Source of the DNA: Cellulophaga algicola DSM 14237
GTDB lineage: Bacteria > Bacteroidota > Bacteroidia > Flavobacteriales > Flavobacteriaceae
Reading direction: 5' to 3'
Length of the DNA stretch: 64,000 nt
Assembly: GCF_000186265.1 (NCBI RefSeq)
Contig: NC_014934.1
Span: 3,596,001-3,660,000 of the forward strand
Position 1 is the stretch's first letter, and every line of letters starts with the position of its first letter. Shown piece after piece: positions 24,986 through 33,529 of this stretch. A program made the translations under genes and the position numbers. Below the pieces are notes generated by a model. The model saw nothing but the letters and a program-made list of their open reading frames with translations, did no database searches and was not told where the DNA came from.

Positions 24986-26947
24986 ATGAAAAAGTATTCA
25001 TTTTACCTAGTAACCCTATTGGGGTCGGTCCTGTTTCTTTCAGGTTGCGGCGATCAAAACGGTAATGCATCATCAAATGGTGCGCTTGCTTCTAATAATG
25101 CAGAGAAAGTATATGTAGCTCCTGGCGAACATGATGAATTTTATGCCTTTATGTCTGGTGGATATAGCGGTAATGTAACCGTTTATGGTCTTCCTTCTGG
25201 ACGTATGTTCAAAGAGATTCCTGTTTTTTCTCAGTTTCCGACCAATGGTTATGGCTATTCTGAAGAAACAAAACCTATGTTAGAGACTTCTTTTGGCTTT
25301 ATCCCGAATGACGATTCTCACCACCCGGATATTTCTCAGACCAATGGAGAATTAGATGGCAGATGGTTATTTATAAATGGAAATAATACGCCACGTATAG
25401 CGCGTATCGATTTAAAAACATTTGAAACTGCTGAGATTATTGAAGTACCAAATAGTGCCGGTAACCATAGTTCTTCATATATCACTGAAAATTCTGAGTA
25501 CGTGGTGGCAGGAACTCGTTTTTCAGTACCTATACCTCAAAGAGACATGCCAATAAAAGATTATAAAGGAAACTTTAAAGGTGCCTTGTCTTTTATTAGT
25601 ATTGAGCCTGAAACGGGTCATATGGATATTAAATTCCAATTGATTATGCCTGGCTTTAATTATGATCTTTCACATCCAGGACGTGGTAAATCTCACGGCT
25701 GGTTTTTCTTTACAACCTATAATACAGAGGAAGCTAATTCGCTGTTAGAGGTTAACGCTTCTCAAAACGATAAAGATTTTATCGCAGCGGTAAACTGGAA
25801 GAAGATTGAAGAATATGTTGCAAATGGTGGAGGTACTATGGTGCCTGCTAATTATACTCATAATGTGTATAGTGATGAAACACATAGCGCTACTTCAACG
25901 ATGAAAAAAGAAGTGCTTACTGTAGATCCTACAAAAGTACCTGGGGCTGTATTCTTTATGCCAACACCAAAATCTCCGCACGGGGTAGATGTAAATCCAA
26001 CAGGAGATTACATTGTAGGTAATGGAAAGCTTTCTGCAGATCTTACCGTTTTCTCATTTGATAAAATGATAGCAGCGATTGATGCTAAAAAGTATGATGG
26101 TGAAGCTTATGGTCTTCCTATTTTGAAATTTGAGGATGTCTTGGCTGGTCAGGTTAAAAGTGGAGGATTAGGTCCATTGCATACCGAATTTGATGATAAA
26201 GGTAATGCGTATACTACATTCTTCATTTCTTCAGAAGTGGTAAAATGGAAAGTAGGCACCTGGGAGGTTATTGATAGAAAGCCAACTTTTTACTCGGTTG
26301 GTCACTGTATGATTCCTGGAGGAAACTCTAGAAAACCTTTTGGTAAATACCTAATATCCTTGAACAAAATTACCAAAGATAGATACCTGCCAACTGGTCC
26401 CGAGTTAGAACACTCTGCACAGTTGTATGATATCTCTGGAGATAAAATGGAGCTTATTTATGATTTTCCAACACATGGTGAGCCACATTACGCAGCAGCT
26501 ATTCCTGCTTCAATATTAGCCCCTAAATCACAGAAGATTTACAAGCTTGCAGAAAACGAACATCCATTTGCTACCAAAAATGTTTCAGATGCGCGTGTTG
26601 AAAGAGAAGGTAATGTTGTACATGTGTATATGGCAATGATTCGTAGTCACTTTACTCCCGATAATATTGAAGGTATTAAAGTGGGTGATACCGTGTATTT
26701 CCATATTACAAATCATGAGCAAGATTTTGATGTTCCGCATGGTTTTATGATGATAGGAGCCAATAATTCAGGACTATTGATTATGCCAGGGCAAACAAAA
26801 ACTACCGTATGGGAACCGAAGCAAGAAGGTGTATGGCCATTTTATTGTACCGATTTCTGTTCTGCTTTACATCAAGAAATGCAAGGGTATATACGTGTTT
26901 CACCTGCTAGTTCTAATCTAGATCTATCTTGGTCTTTAGGAGAATAA
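24986..26947 (+). CDS. nosZ: Nitrous oxide reductase, clade II (Sec-type, lipoprotein)
   Basis: 653 residues from the ATG at 24986; an upstream ATG at 24944 would add 14. The signal is a Sec lipoprotein type with lipobox LSGC (Cys21), not a twin-arginine signal, which marks the atypical clade II enzymes. The beta-propeller carries the CuZ histidines: DDSHHPD, SPHGVDVNPTG, PLHTEFDDKG, VGHCMIPGG and GEPHYAA. The C-terminal cupredoxin has the CuA set: DFDVPHGFMM and CTDFCSALHQEMQ. It reduces N2O to N2. The protein appears intact, with no missing copper ligand that I can see. Confidence 0.97.
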   Translation: MKKYSFYLVTLLGSVLFLSGCGDQNGNASSNGALASNNAEKVYVAPGEHDEFYAFMSGGYSGNVTVYGLPSGRMFKEIPVFSQFPTNGYGYSEETKPMLETSFGFIPNDDSHHPDISQTNGELDGRWLFINGNNTPRIARIDLKTFETAEIIEVPNSAGNHSSSYITENSEYVVAGTRFSVPIPQRDMPIKDYKGNFKGALSFISIEPETGHMDIKFQLIMPGFNYDLSHPGRGKSHGWFFFTTYNTEEANSLLEVNASQNDKDFIAAVNWKKIEEYVANGGGTMVPANYTHNVYSDETHSATSTMKKEVLTVDPTKVPGAVFFMPTPKSPHGVDVNPTGDYIVGNGKLSADLTVFSFDKMIAAIDAKKYDGEAYGLPILKFEDVLAGQVKSGGLGPLHTEFDDKGNAYTTFFISSEVVKWKVGTWEVIDRKPTFYSVGHCMIPGGNSRKPFGKYLISLNKITKDRYLPTGPELEHSAQLYDISGDKMELIYDFPTHGEPHYAAAIPASILAPKSQKIYKLAENEHPFATKNVSDARVEREGNVVHVYMAMIRSHFTPDNIEGIKVGDTVYFHITNHEQDFDVPHGFMMIGANNSGLLIMPGQTKTTVWEPKQEGVWPFYCTDFCSALHQEMQGYIRVSPASSNLDLSWSLGE

Positions 26948-26975
26948 AGTAAGAAGAAGCTATGTGGTAATAAAG

Positions 26976-27012
26976 AAAAGCAGGCTGTGTATGAAGACCG
27001 ACCTGCTTTTTT
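26976..27012 (+). terminator. Hairpin between nosZ and the accessory nos genes
   Basis: AAAAGCAGG (26976-26984) pairs with CCTGCTTTT (27002-27010) across a 17-base loop, followed by more T. It resembles a weak or partial terminator and could make nosZ mRNA more abundant than the maturation genes, or protect its 3' end. Confidence 0.6.
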
Positions 27013-27060
27013 ATGAAGCACTGAAATGTTTGATAGAAATTATTTTTAAGAGAATATAAC

Positions 27061-27678
27061 ATGAAAAGAGCAAGTATATTAATGATCATTGGTTCTTTAT
27101 GCTTATTGGGGTTGTTTAAATTTCCACTTTGGAATATTATGCTAGGCGCACCACAATATCCAGACCCATTAGGGATGAATATTCATATTACAGGGATACA
27201 AGGCGTTTCTGAATTTGATTTACAAAATATAGATGGTCTTAACCATTACATTGGTATGAAGACCATTCCTAAAGCCGATGAAATGTGGGAATTTAAAGCT
27301 TTTCCTATCGTAATTATTGGTATGGCATTTTTAGGAGTGATCATAGGTTTTTTAGGCTTTTTTGGCAAAGTTGATTATCGTTATTTTTTAGGTTGGTTTG
27401 TCTTGATGTCCATTTTAGGCGTTATGGGGATGTATGATTTTAATGTGTGGTTAACCGACTATGGTTCTAATTTAGACCCACACGCTATTATAAAAGTAAC
27501 CAATGAAGATGGAACCCCTATGACCTATAAACCGCCGCTTTTTGGGTATAAAAAATTATTGAATTTCAATGTGAGTTCTATGCCTGCACTAGGGGCTTGG
27601 GCTATGTTTTTAGGAATGTCCCTTACCGTAGTAGCCTTTTTAGTAGGATGGAAAAGTAAACGTTTACCCGCTTCATAA
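27061..27678 (+). CDS. Nos-cluster four-helix membrane protein of unknown function
   Basis: 205 residues with four hydrophobic helices (about 5-22, 77-98, 102-122, 178-198). An extracytoplasmic loop (23-75) contains DPLGMNIHITGIQGVSEFDLQNIDGLNHYIGMK, split by several conserved-looking polar residues including two His. It lies 113 bases after nosZ and 21 before nosL, where clade II clusters of Bacteroidota carry a conserved membrane protein (often called NosB-like). His and Met residues in the loops could bind copper, but this is inference. The family is conserved by context, not by known activity. Confidence 0.75.
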   Translation: MKRASILMIIGSLCLLGLFKFPLWNIMLGAPQYPDPLGMNIHITGIQGVSEFDLQNIDGLNHYIGMKTIPKADEMWEFKAFPIVIIGMAFLGVIIGFLGFFGKVDYRYFLGWFVLMSILGVMGMYDFNVWLTDYGSNLDPHAIIKVTNEDGTPMTYKPPLFGYKKLLNFNVSSMPALGAWAMFLGMSLTVVAFLVGWKSKRLPAS

Positions 27679-27699
27679 AAAGATATAAATTAACAGATC

Positions 27700-28137
27700 A
27701 TGAAAAACCGAACATTTTTAGGGGTACTATGTTTCCTGATAGTAGCTGCATGCAATACGGAACCTAAAGCTATAGCTTATGGTTCAGAAGGATGTCATTT
27801 TTGTAGCATGACCATTGTAGATACCCAACATGCCGCACAGTTTATGACCAAAAAGGGGAGAAGTTATTCTTTTGATGCCACAGAATGTATGTTCAACTAT
27901 TTGCAGGACGTAGCTCCAGAAACAATTGCGTTATATCGTGTAAATGATTATAATAATCCTGGAGTTTTTATTGATGCTAAAGAAGCTACCTATTTAATTA
28001 GCAAAAATATTCCTAGCCCTATGGGCGGAAATTTAAGTGCTTTTACAACAAAAGAAGCTGCAGAGAAAATGCAACAAGAGCATACGGGAAGCGTGTATTC
28101 ATGGAAAGAATTACAATCTAAATTTAACAAAGGCTAG
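27700..28137 (+). CDS. nosL: NosL copper chaperone lipoprotein
   Basis: 145 residues. Lipobox ending AAC (Cys18), then the NosL copper motif C32-H-F-C35-S-M37. FMTKKGRSYSFDATECMFNYL is the family signature block. NosL delivers Cu(I) for the CuZ site of NosZ. The lipoprotein signal places it on the periplasmic side of a membrane. It is 24 bases from nosD in the same direction. Length is typical for the short form of the family. Confidence 0.93.
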   Translation: MKNRTFLGVLCFLIVAACNTEPKAIAYGSEGCHFCSMTIVDTQHAAQFMTKKGRSYSFDATECMFNYLQDVAPETIALYRVNDYNNPGVFIDAKEATYLISKNIPSPMGGNLSAFTTKEAAEKMQQEHTGSVYSWKELQSKFNKG

Positions 28138-28161
28138 TAAATTAATACATACACTACATTA

Positions 28162-29400
28162 ATGCACCTAAAACCTAAATTTCTTTTAATAGCCTTATGT
28201 TTTTTAAGTACTTCCTTATGGGCAAAAACAATAACTGTTTGTTCAGAATGTGCTGTAAAATCTATAGCTAGTGCTATTAAAACAGCAGTAGCCTATGATA
28301 CTATTGTCATAAAAAAAGGAACCTATTACGAGTATAATTTACTTATAGATAAACCCTTAGTGTTAATCGGAGAAAATTTTCCAGTGATTGATGGGCAAGA
28401 TAAAGGCGAAATTATCAGAATTACATCCGATAATGTAACTATAGACGGACTTTTTATAATAAATGTGGGCACAAGCTATACCTCAGATTATGCCGCTATT
28501 CGCGTAGTGAGAAGTGATTCCTTCTTAATACAAAATGTAGTTTTAGAAAAATTGTTTTTTGGTATTTATTTAGAAAAATCTAATAACGGTAGGGTATATC
28601 ATAATAAAATAATAGGGGATGCGAAGGATGAGTATAACTCCGGGAATGGCATTCAATTATGGTATTCTAAGAATGTCGTGGTAGAAAAAAATATTGTGCA
28701 AGGTGCTCGAGATGGTATCTATTTAGAATTTTCTGATAATATAATAATTAACGATAATATAAGTACAAAAAACCTTCGGTATGGCTTACATTTTATGTTT
28801 TCTGATGATGATGTGTATACCAATAATATTTTTGAAAGTAATGGAGCAGGAGTTGCTGTAATGTTTTCAAAAAATATTAAGATGACAGGGAATACCTTTA
28901 AAAAGAATTGGGGCACAGCTGCATTTGGTCTTTTATTGAAAGAAATTAATGACGCCGATATTAGTGAAAATACCTTTGAAGAAAATACGATTGGAATCAA
29001 CATAGAAGGATCAAACCGAATAACGTATGCCAATAATAATTTTATCAATAACGGCTGGGCTATTAAAGTCCTCGGCGCATGTTATGATAATTCATTTACA
29101 AAAAATAATTTTTTGTACAACAGTTTTGATGTTTCTTATAACAGCAATATCAATGACAATGTTTTTGAACAAAATTATTGGAGTAATTATACGGGCTATG
29201 ATTTAGATAAAAATGGAATAGGAGACATTCCTTATAGACCCGTGAAATTATTTTCTTATATCGTAAATAAAACGCCAGAATCCATTGTACTTCTCAGAAG
29301 TTTATTTATGGATATTATAGATTTCTCTGAAAAAGTAACTCCTGTTTTTACCCCTGATAATTTAGTGGATGCAAAACCATCAATGAAAAGAATAGAATGA
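28162..29400 (+). CDS. nosD: NosD periplasmic beta-helix maturation protein
   Basis: 412 residues. A Sec signal ends at LWAKT (about 22). The rest is a right-handed beta-helix with NosD/CASH repeats (VVEKNIVQGARDGIYLEFSDN; GLHFMFSDDDVYTNN) and the late motif NYWSNYTGYDLDKNGIGDIPYRP, characteristic of NosD. NosD works with the NosFY ABC transporter to supply sulfur or otherwise mature the CuZ centre. Its stop overlaps the nosF start (ATGA). Although also a beta-helix, it is not close to the three paralogues in the polysaccharide locus. Confidence 0.93.
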   Translation: MHLKPKFLLIALCFLSTSLWAKTITVCSECAVKSIASAIKTAVAYDTIVIKKGTYYEYNLLIDKPLVLIGENFPVIDGQDKGEIIRITSDNVTIDGLFIINVGTSYTSDYAAIRVVRSDSFLIQNVVLEKLFFGIYLEKSNNGRVYHNKIIGDAKDEYNSGNGIQLWYSKNVVVEKNIVQGARDGIYLEFSDNIIINDNISTKNLRYGLHFMFSDDDVYTNNIFESNGAGVAVMFSKNIKMTGNTFKKNWGTAAFGLLLKEINDADISENTFEENTIGINIEGSNRITYANNNFINNGWAIKVLGACYDNSFTKNNFLYNSFDVSYNSNINDNVFEQNYWSNYTGYDLDKNGIGDIPYRPVKLFSYIVNKTPESIVLLRSLFMDIIDFSEKVTPVFTPDNLVDAKPSMKRIE

Positions 29401-30107
29401 TTAAGATAGAAAATTTACATAAAAAATTTGGAAAGACTCCTATTCTTATGGGGTTAGATCTAAGCATAAAACAAAGTGGCATTTTTGCTATTTTAGGTCC
29501 TAATGGCTCTGGTAAGACAACTTTAATTAAGTGTATATTGGGTATGATAGTCCCGAACAAAGGTACTATCGCTATAAATGGAGGTTTAATTAAAAATAAA
29601 TGGAAATATAGACAAGAAATTGAGTATTTACCTCAGATTGCAAATTTCCCTAGTAATCTTAAAGTCAGAGAATTAATTCGGATGATTAAAGATTTAAGGC
29701 AAAAACCAAGCGATGAAGAACGTTTAATTGAACGCTTTGAATTGGAGCCATTTCTAGATAAAAAATTAGCCATTCTTTCTGGAGGTACCAAACAAAAAGT
29801 AAATATTGTCATTGCTTTTATGTTTGATACACCTTTAATTATCCTTGATGAACCCACTACAGGTCTAGATCCTGTGGCATTAATCAAATTAAAAGAACTT
29901 ATCCAAATAGAAAAACAAAAAGGAAAGACCATACTTGTTTCCTCACACATCATGCAGTTTGTAGAAGAGATAGCAGATGAAATTGTATATCTTTTAGAAG
30001 GGAAAATATACTTCAAAGGAAGTATAGCTGCGCTAAAAGAAAAAACACAACAAACGAATGTAGAACATGCCATTGCGGCAATTGCAAAACCTGTGTCACA
30101 TGTTTAA
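29397..30107 (+). CDS. nosF: NosF ABC transporter ATPase
   Basis: 236 residues. Walker A GPNGSGKTT (about 33-41), Q-loop in EYLPQIANFP, signature LSGGTKQKVN (a variant LSGGxxQ), Walker B LIILDEPTTGLDP and switch His in SSHIMQF are all present. It powers the NosDFY complex needed for NosZ copper-sulfur cluster assembly. Translation is coupled to nosD by an ATGA overlap and to nosY by an 8-base overlap. Confidence 0.95.
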   Translation: MIKIENLHKKFGKTPILMGLDLSIKQSGIFAILGPNGSGKTTLIKCILGMIVPNKGTIAINGGLIKNKWKYRQEIEYLPQIANFPSNLKVRELIRMIKDLRQKPSDEERLIERFELEPFLDKKLAILSGGTKQKVNIVIAFMFDTPLIILDEPTTGLDPVALIKLKELIQIEKQKGKTILVSSHIMQFVEEIADEIVYLLEGKIYFKGSIAALKEKTQQTNVEHAIAAIAKPVSHV

Positions 30108-30882
30108 GATATTAAAATATAGTTTTTATGATCTTATGCGTAGCCGTTGGAGCTATGTTTATTTTCTGTTCTATTTATTATTGGGTTTTGTATTGTTATT
30201 TTTAAATAATGATGTATCAAAAGCGGTGATTACTTTAATGAATATTATTATTGTTTTGGTTCCTTTAATTAGTACAATCTTCGGAATTATGTACTATTAC
30301 AATTCCAAAGAATTTACAGAACTTTTATTAGCGCAACCCATTAAAAGAACATCTATTTTCTTAGGACAATACTTGGGAGTAGCGGGTTCTTTGGCGCTAA
30401 GTCTTATTTTAGGTTTGGGGATTCCTTTTGTACTCTATGGACTTTTTAAGAGTAGTGCTATCTTTGACTTTTCACTGTTATTAGTAACAGGGACTTTCTT
30501 AACCCTTATTTTTTCAGCACTATCTTTTAATATTGCAATTTCTAATGAGAATACGATTAAAGGGTTTGGGTATGCAGTGCTGCTATGGTTATTTATGGCC
30601 GTTATTTATGATGGATTATTTTTAATGTCACTCATCATTTTTAACGAATACCCTCTTGATAATTTTTCATTAGTCGCCTCCATGTTTAATCCTATAGATT
30701 TATCGCGGACCTTAATCCTATTAAAATTAGATATTTCGGCATTATTAGGATATACAGGAGCTGTTTTTAAGCAATTTTTTGGAACAAATATGGGAGTAAT
30801 CATTTCAATGTTAGTACTTATGTTATGGACGATACTTCCTGTATGGAGATTACTTTATAAATCTAAAAGAAAAGATTTTTAG
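30100..30882 (+). CDS. nosY: NosY ABC transporter permease
   Basis: 260 residues from the ATG at 30100 (MFKILKYSFYDLMRSRW, a typical ABC-2 permease start); the frame is open to an ATG at 30067. Six hydrophobic helices and TELLLAQPIKRTSIFLGQYLG, the coupling region of the ABC-2 type, support the call. It forms the membrane part of NosDFY. The gene ends the nos cluster; nosR and nosX are absent from the window, as is usual for clade II. Confidence 0.92.
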   Translation: MFKILKYSFYDLMRSRWSYVYFLFYLLLGFVLLFLNNDVSKAVITLMNIIIVLVPLISTIFGIMYYYNSKEFTELLLAQPIKRTSIFLGQYLGVAGSLALSLILGLGIPFVLYGLFKSSAIFDFSLLLVTGTFLTLIFSALSFNIAISNENTIKGFGYAVLLWLFMAVIYDGLFLMSLIIFNEYPLDNFSLVASMFNPIDLSRTLILLKLDISALLGYTGAVFKQFFGTNMGVIISMLVLMLWTILPVWRLLYKSKRKDF

Positions 30883-31062
30883 CAATCAGCTCATCGTATT
30901 TCAAGTACTTAGTGCATCAATTAGATTGCTCCGTAACCTAATTCATGGATTATATTTAGAGAAACATTTAAAATTATAGGAAATTTACTTATTTGTTTAA
31001 AAACGCTATAAAAAATATCCTTATAATTTAGAAAAGAATAAATTCAAACATATATTTGTAGC

Positions 31063-31428
31063 ATGAAACATAGTTTAATCATAATAGCAATTCTTATTTG
31101 CTTAAAACCTACTTTCCCATTGGTGGAGTATGTTTTTAATTATGATTATATATCAGAAGTTCTTTGTATTAATAAAGATAAGCCAGAACTAAATTGTAAT
31201 GGTAAATGTTATTTAATGACAAAATTAGCGGAGGAATCTAAAGCGAATGATACCAATAAAAAAACGCCTATTGAAAATGCTTTTTCTCTAGTCTATTTTT
31301 TAGCGTATACTGCAGATTTTAATGCACCTTCTAATACTACTGAATATCTTGTCTTGCCTATAACGTATAGCGAAACCTTATATTCATTTAATTTCTTCAA
31401 CAACCTTATTAAACCACCTATTGTATAG
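31063..31428 (+). CDS. Small secreted/membrane protein with CNGKC motif, unknown
   Basis: 121 residues. The N-terminus is a hydrophobic signal (MKHSLIIIAILICLKPTFP). It is followed by VEYVFNYDYISEVLCINKDKPE, then LNCNGKCYLMTKL and a Lys/Asn-rich linker. Three cysteines (one in EVLCI, two in NCNGKC) could bind a metal or form a disulfide. I associate this family with copper or metal loci of Bacteroidota but know no function. It is 180 bases after nosY and 204 before the MbnP-like gene, in the same direction. A TATATTTG box (31051-31058) lies just before its start. Confidence 0.65.
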   Translation: MKHSLIIIAILICLKPTFPLVEYVFNYDYISEVLCINKDKPELNCNGKCYLMTKLAEESKANDTNKKTPIENAFSLVYFLAYTADFNAPSNTTEYLVLPITYSETLYSFNFFNNLIKPPIV

Positions 31429-31575
31429 CAGTATACAATAGGAGTTAAAATTAAGCACGCATTATAGTAGTACGATAAGGGTAAGGGTTCATCATACATG
31501 ACCTTCTTATCTAGTTCTTTTATATTTCTAATGTATAGATTTAACTCTATCCTTATTTTTTACAAACAAAAAACA

Positions 31576-31600
31576 GCACGAGCTCTTTTAAGAGCTGTGC
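31576..31600 (+). promoter_or_regulatory. Leader hairpin before the MbnP-like gene
   Basis: GCAC-G-AGCTCTT pairs with AAGAGCTGTGC around TT, giving an 11-pair stem with one bulged G. It is followed by no T run and lies 33 bases before the ATG at 31633. It could stabilise the messenger or act as a control element. Confidence 0.45.
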
Positions 31601-31632
31601 AGTCATACACCCTATATTTAATAAACAAACGA

Positions 31633-32424
31633 ATGAAAAATTTTAAAATAGCCTTATTGGCACTAATTTCTATACTTGCAATTTCTTGTGATAATGATGA
31701 CGATGATGCTATGGCATTAACAGGATCAGGAGAAGTTTCGGTAACTTTTGATAATGGATACGCAGGTAATGACCTTCTTTTAGGGACTACAAATGCAGCA
31801 AATTCTAATGGGGAAACATTAACGGTTACCCGTTTAAGCTATATCGTTAGTAATTTTAGTTTAATTGATGTAGATGGAAATGAATATGTTTTTCCTAAAG
31901 ATGATAGTTACTTTATCATAAATCAAGAGGCAGATCTAGATGATATTTCATTACCTAATATTCCAGCAGGAGCATACACTACCCTTAAATTTGGCATTGG
32001 CGTAGATGATGAAAAATACCAACAAGGGGGTGAAGGTCAGGGCGATTTATGGACACGTGCAGAAGAAAATAATTTGACTTGGTCATGGACTGCAGGCTAT
32101 AAATACATTAATTATGAAGGTACTTTTACGTCTGCTACAGTTACAGATGAAACTGATTTTAAAGTGCATTTAGGAAGGCTAGGCGATCAAGTTAATTATG
32201 AGGAAGTTACTTTGGCTTTGCCAACAAATGTAACCGTAAGTGATGAAATGGATTCTAATATTCATTTAAAAATAGATGCTTCTAAAATTTTGGCCTCTAT
32301 ACATAATCTCCTACTTTCTGATCAAGCCGTATTGATGACAGATCCTGAAAAAGCACCATTAATAGCAGAAAATATAGCTACAATGTTCGTTGTAGATCAC
32401 GTACATAATGGAAACGGACATTAA
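31633..32424 (+). CDS. MbnP-like copper-binding lipoprotein
   Basis: 263 residues from the ATG at 31633; the open frame extends to 31498, but only this start gives a proper lipoprotein signal with lipobox ISC (Cys19) followed by an Asp-rich DNDDDDDA. The body matches the MbnP-like family: LTVTRLSYIVSNFSLID, YFIINQEADLDD, LTWSWTAGYKYINYEG. In characterised MbnP proteins a Trp is oxidised to kynurenine by the partner dihaem enzyme MbnH, creating a copper site; the WSW motif here is a candidate. The partner homologue is the next gene. Copper handling for NosZ is inferred from the neighbourhood. Confidence 0.85.
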   Translation: MKNFKIALLALISILAISCDNDDDDAMALTGSGEVSVTFDNGYAGNDLLLGTTNAANSNGETLTVTRLSYIVSNFSLIDVDGNEYVFPKDDSYFIINQEADLDDISLPNIPAGAYTTLKFGIGVDDEKYQQGGEGQGDLWTRAEENNLTWSWTAGYKYINYEGTFTSATVTDETDFKVHLGRLGDQVNYEEVTLALPTNVTVSDEMDSNIHLKIDASKILASIHNLLLSDQAVLMTDPEKAPLIAENIATMFVVDHVHNGNGH

Positions 32425-32445
32425 TCTTAAAAATCATACTATAAA

Positions 32446-32479
32446 ACTACCAGCAATACATTTTAGTATTGCTGGTAGT
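32446..32479 (+). promoter_or_regulatory. Intergenic hairpin between MbnP-like and MbnH-like genes
   Basis: ACTACCAGCAATAC (32446-32459) pairs perfectly with 32466-32479 around a 6-base loop. There is no T run after it, so it looks like an mRNA-processing or attenuating stem that could raise MbnP over MbnH. It fills most of the 67-base gap. Confidence 0.65.
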
Positions 32480-32491
32480 AATAGCCTACGG

Positions 32492-33529
32492 ATGAAGAAT
32501 ACACTTATCTTTTTTAGTTTGGTTTTTATTCTTTCTTGTTCAAATGAAACTGAATATGTACGAGTAAATGAGCCTCTGGTTTTTGAACAGCCCAGTAATT
32601 TTCCTGCTCTGGCTTATGATTTGGAAGCTAACCCTCCTACAGAAATTGGATTTGAGTTAGGTAAAAAGCTTTTCTATGATGGTGATTTATCACGAGTAGG
32701 ATTTATTTCTTGTGGTTTTTGTCATGAGCAGAAAGATGCTTTTACACATCATGGACATCAATTTAGCCATGGCGCAGATGATTTGGAGGGAACTAGAAAT
32801 ACGCCTTCCATTCAAAATATGGCCTATATGACGCATTTTATGTGGGACGGTGCCATAAATCATTTAGACCTGTTTCCTATTGCTCCGATTACTAATGAGG
32901 TAGAGATGGATGAATCTATAACAAACGTTCTTGCTAAACTAGCGGCCAATAGTGAATACCAGAAATTGTTTTCGGAAGCATTTGTCGATGGAGAAGTAAA
33001 CATGGAAAATTTTTTAAAGGCCCTATCTCAGTTTATGGTGATGATGGTATCTTCAAATTCTAAATATGATAAATATGTTAGGAACGAAGATGGTATTACT
33101 TTAACATCGGAAGAGCTTCAAGGCTTAGCGATTTTTGAAACCAATTGTGCTACCTGCCATGCTACAGATTTATTTACCGATAAATCTTTTAGAAATAATG
33201 GCTTAGCTCCAAATTCAAAATTAGATGACCTAGGGCGTTATTTAGTAACAGGTTTAGAAGCCGATAAATACAAATTTAAGGTGCCTAGTTTACGAAATGT
33301 AGCATTAACAGAGCCATATATGCATGATGGTAGATTTGGTAGCCTAGAAGCCGTATTAGATTTTTATACTGATGGCATAATAACTAGTCCCACCTTAGAT
33401 AGCGCATTACAAGATAATGGAGTTTTAGGAATTTCATTATCTAGCGCAGATAAAGCAGCTTTAGTTGCTTTCTTGAATACATTAACAGATGAAGAATATA
33501 TAGCTGATGAACGATTTGCAGAATTTTAA
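32492..33529 (+). CDS. MbnH-like dihaem cytochrome c peroxidase family lipoprotein
   Basis: 345 residues from the ATG at 32492; an upstream ATG at 32408 overlaps the previous gene and spoils the signal. Lipobox LSC (Cys16). Two haem c sites, C74-G-F-C77-H78 and C219-A-T-C222-H223, place it in the CcpA/MauG/MbnH family. KFKVPSLRNVALTEPYMHDGRFGSLEAVLDFY is the usual C-terminal block. Its position directly after an MbnP-like gene indicates the MbnH branch, which oxidises a Trp in MbnP. Ordinary peroxide removal is the alternative. Confidence 0.88.
   Translation: MKNTLIFFSLVFILSCSNETEYVRVNEPLVFEQPSNFPALAYDLEANPPTEIGFELGKKLFYDGDLSRVGFISCGFCHEQKDAFTHHGHQFSHGADDLEGTRNTPSIQNMAYMTHFMWDGAINHLDLFPIAPITNEVEMDESITNVLAKLAANSEYQKLFSEAFVDGEVNMENFLKALSQFMVMMVSSNSKYDKYVRNEDGITLTSEELQGLAIFETNCATCHATDLFTDKSFRNNGLAPNSKLDDLGRYLVTGLEADKYKFKVPSLRNVALTEPYMHDGRFGSLEAVLDFYTDGIITSPTLDSALQDNGVLGISLSSADKAALVAFLNTLTDEEYIADERFAEF

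Noticed and set aside
30881-30930. AGCAATC/GATTGCT inverted pair after nosY
   Set aside because: Only seven pairs with a loop of over 30 bases and no T run; too weak to call a terminator.
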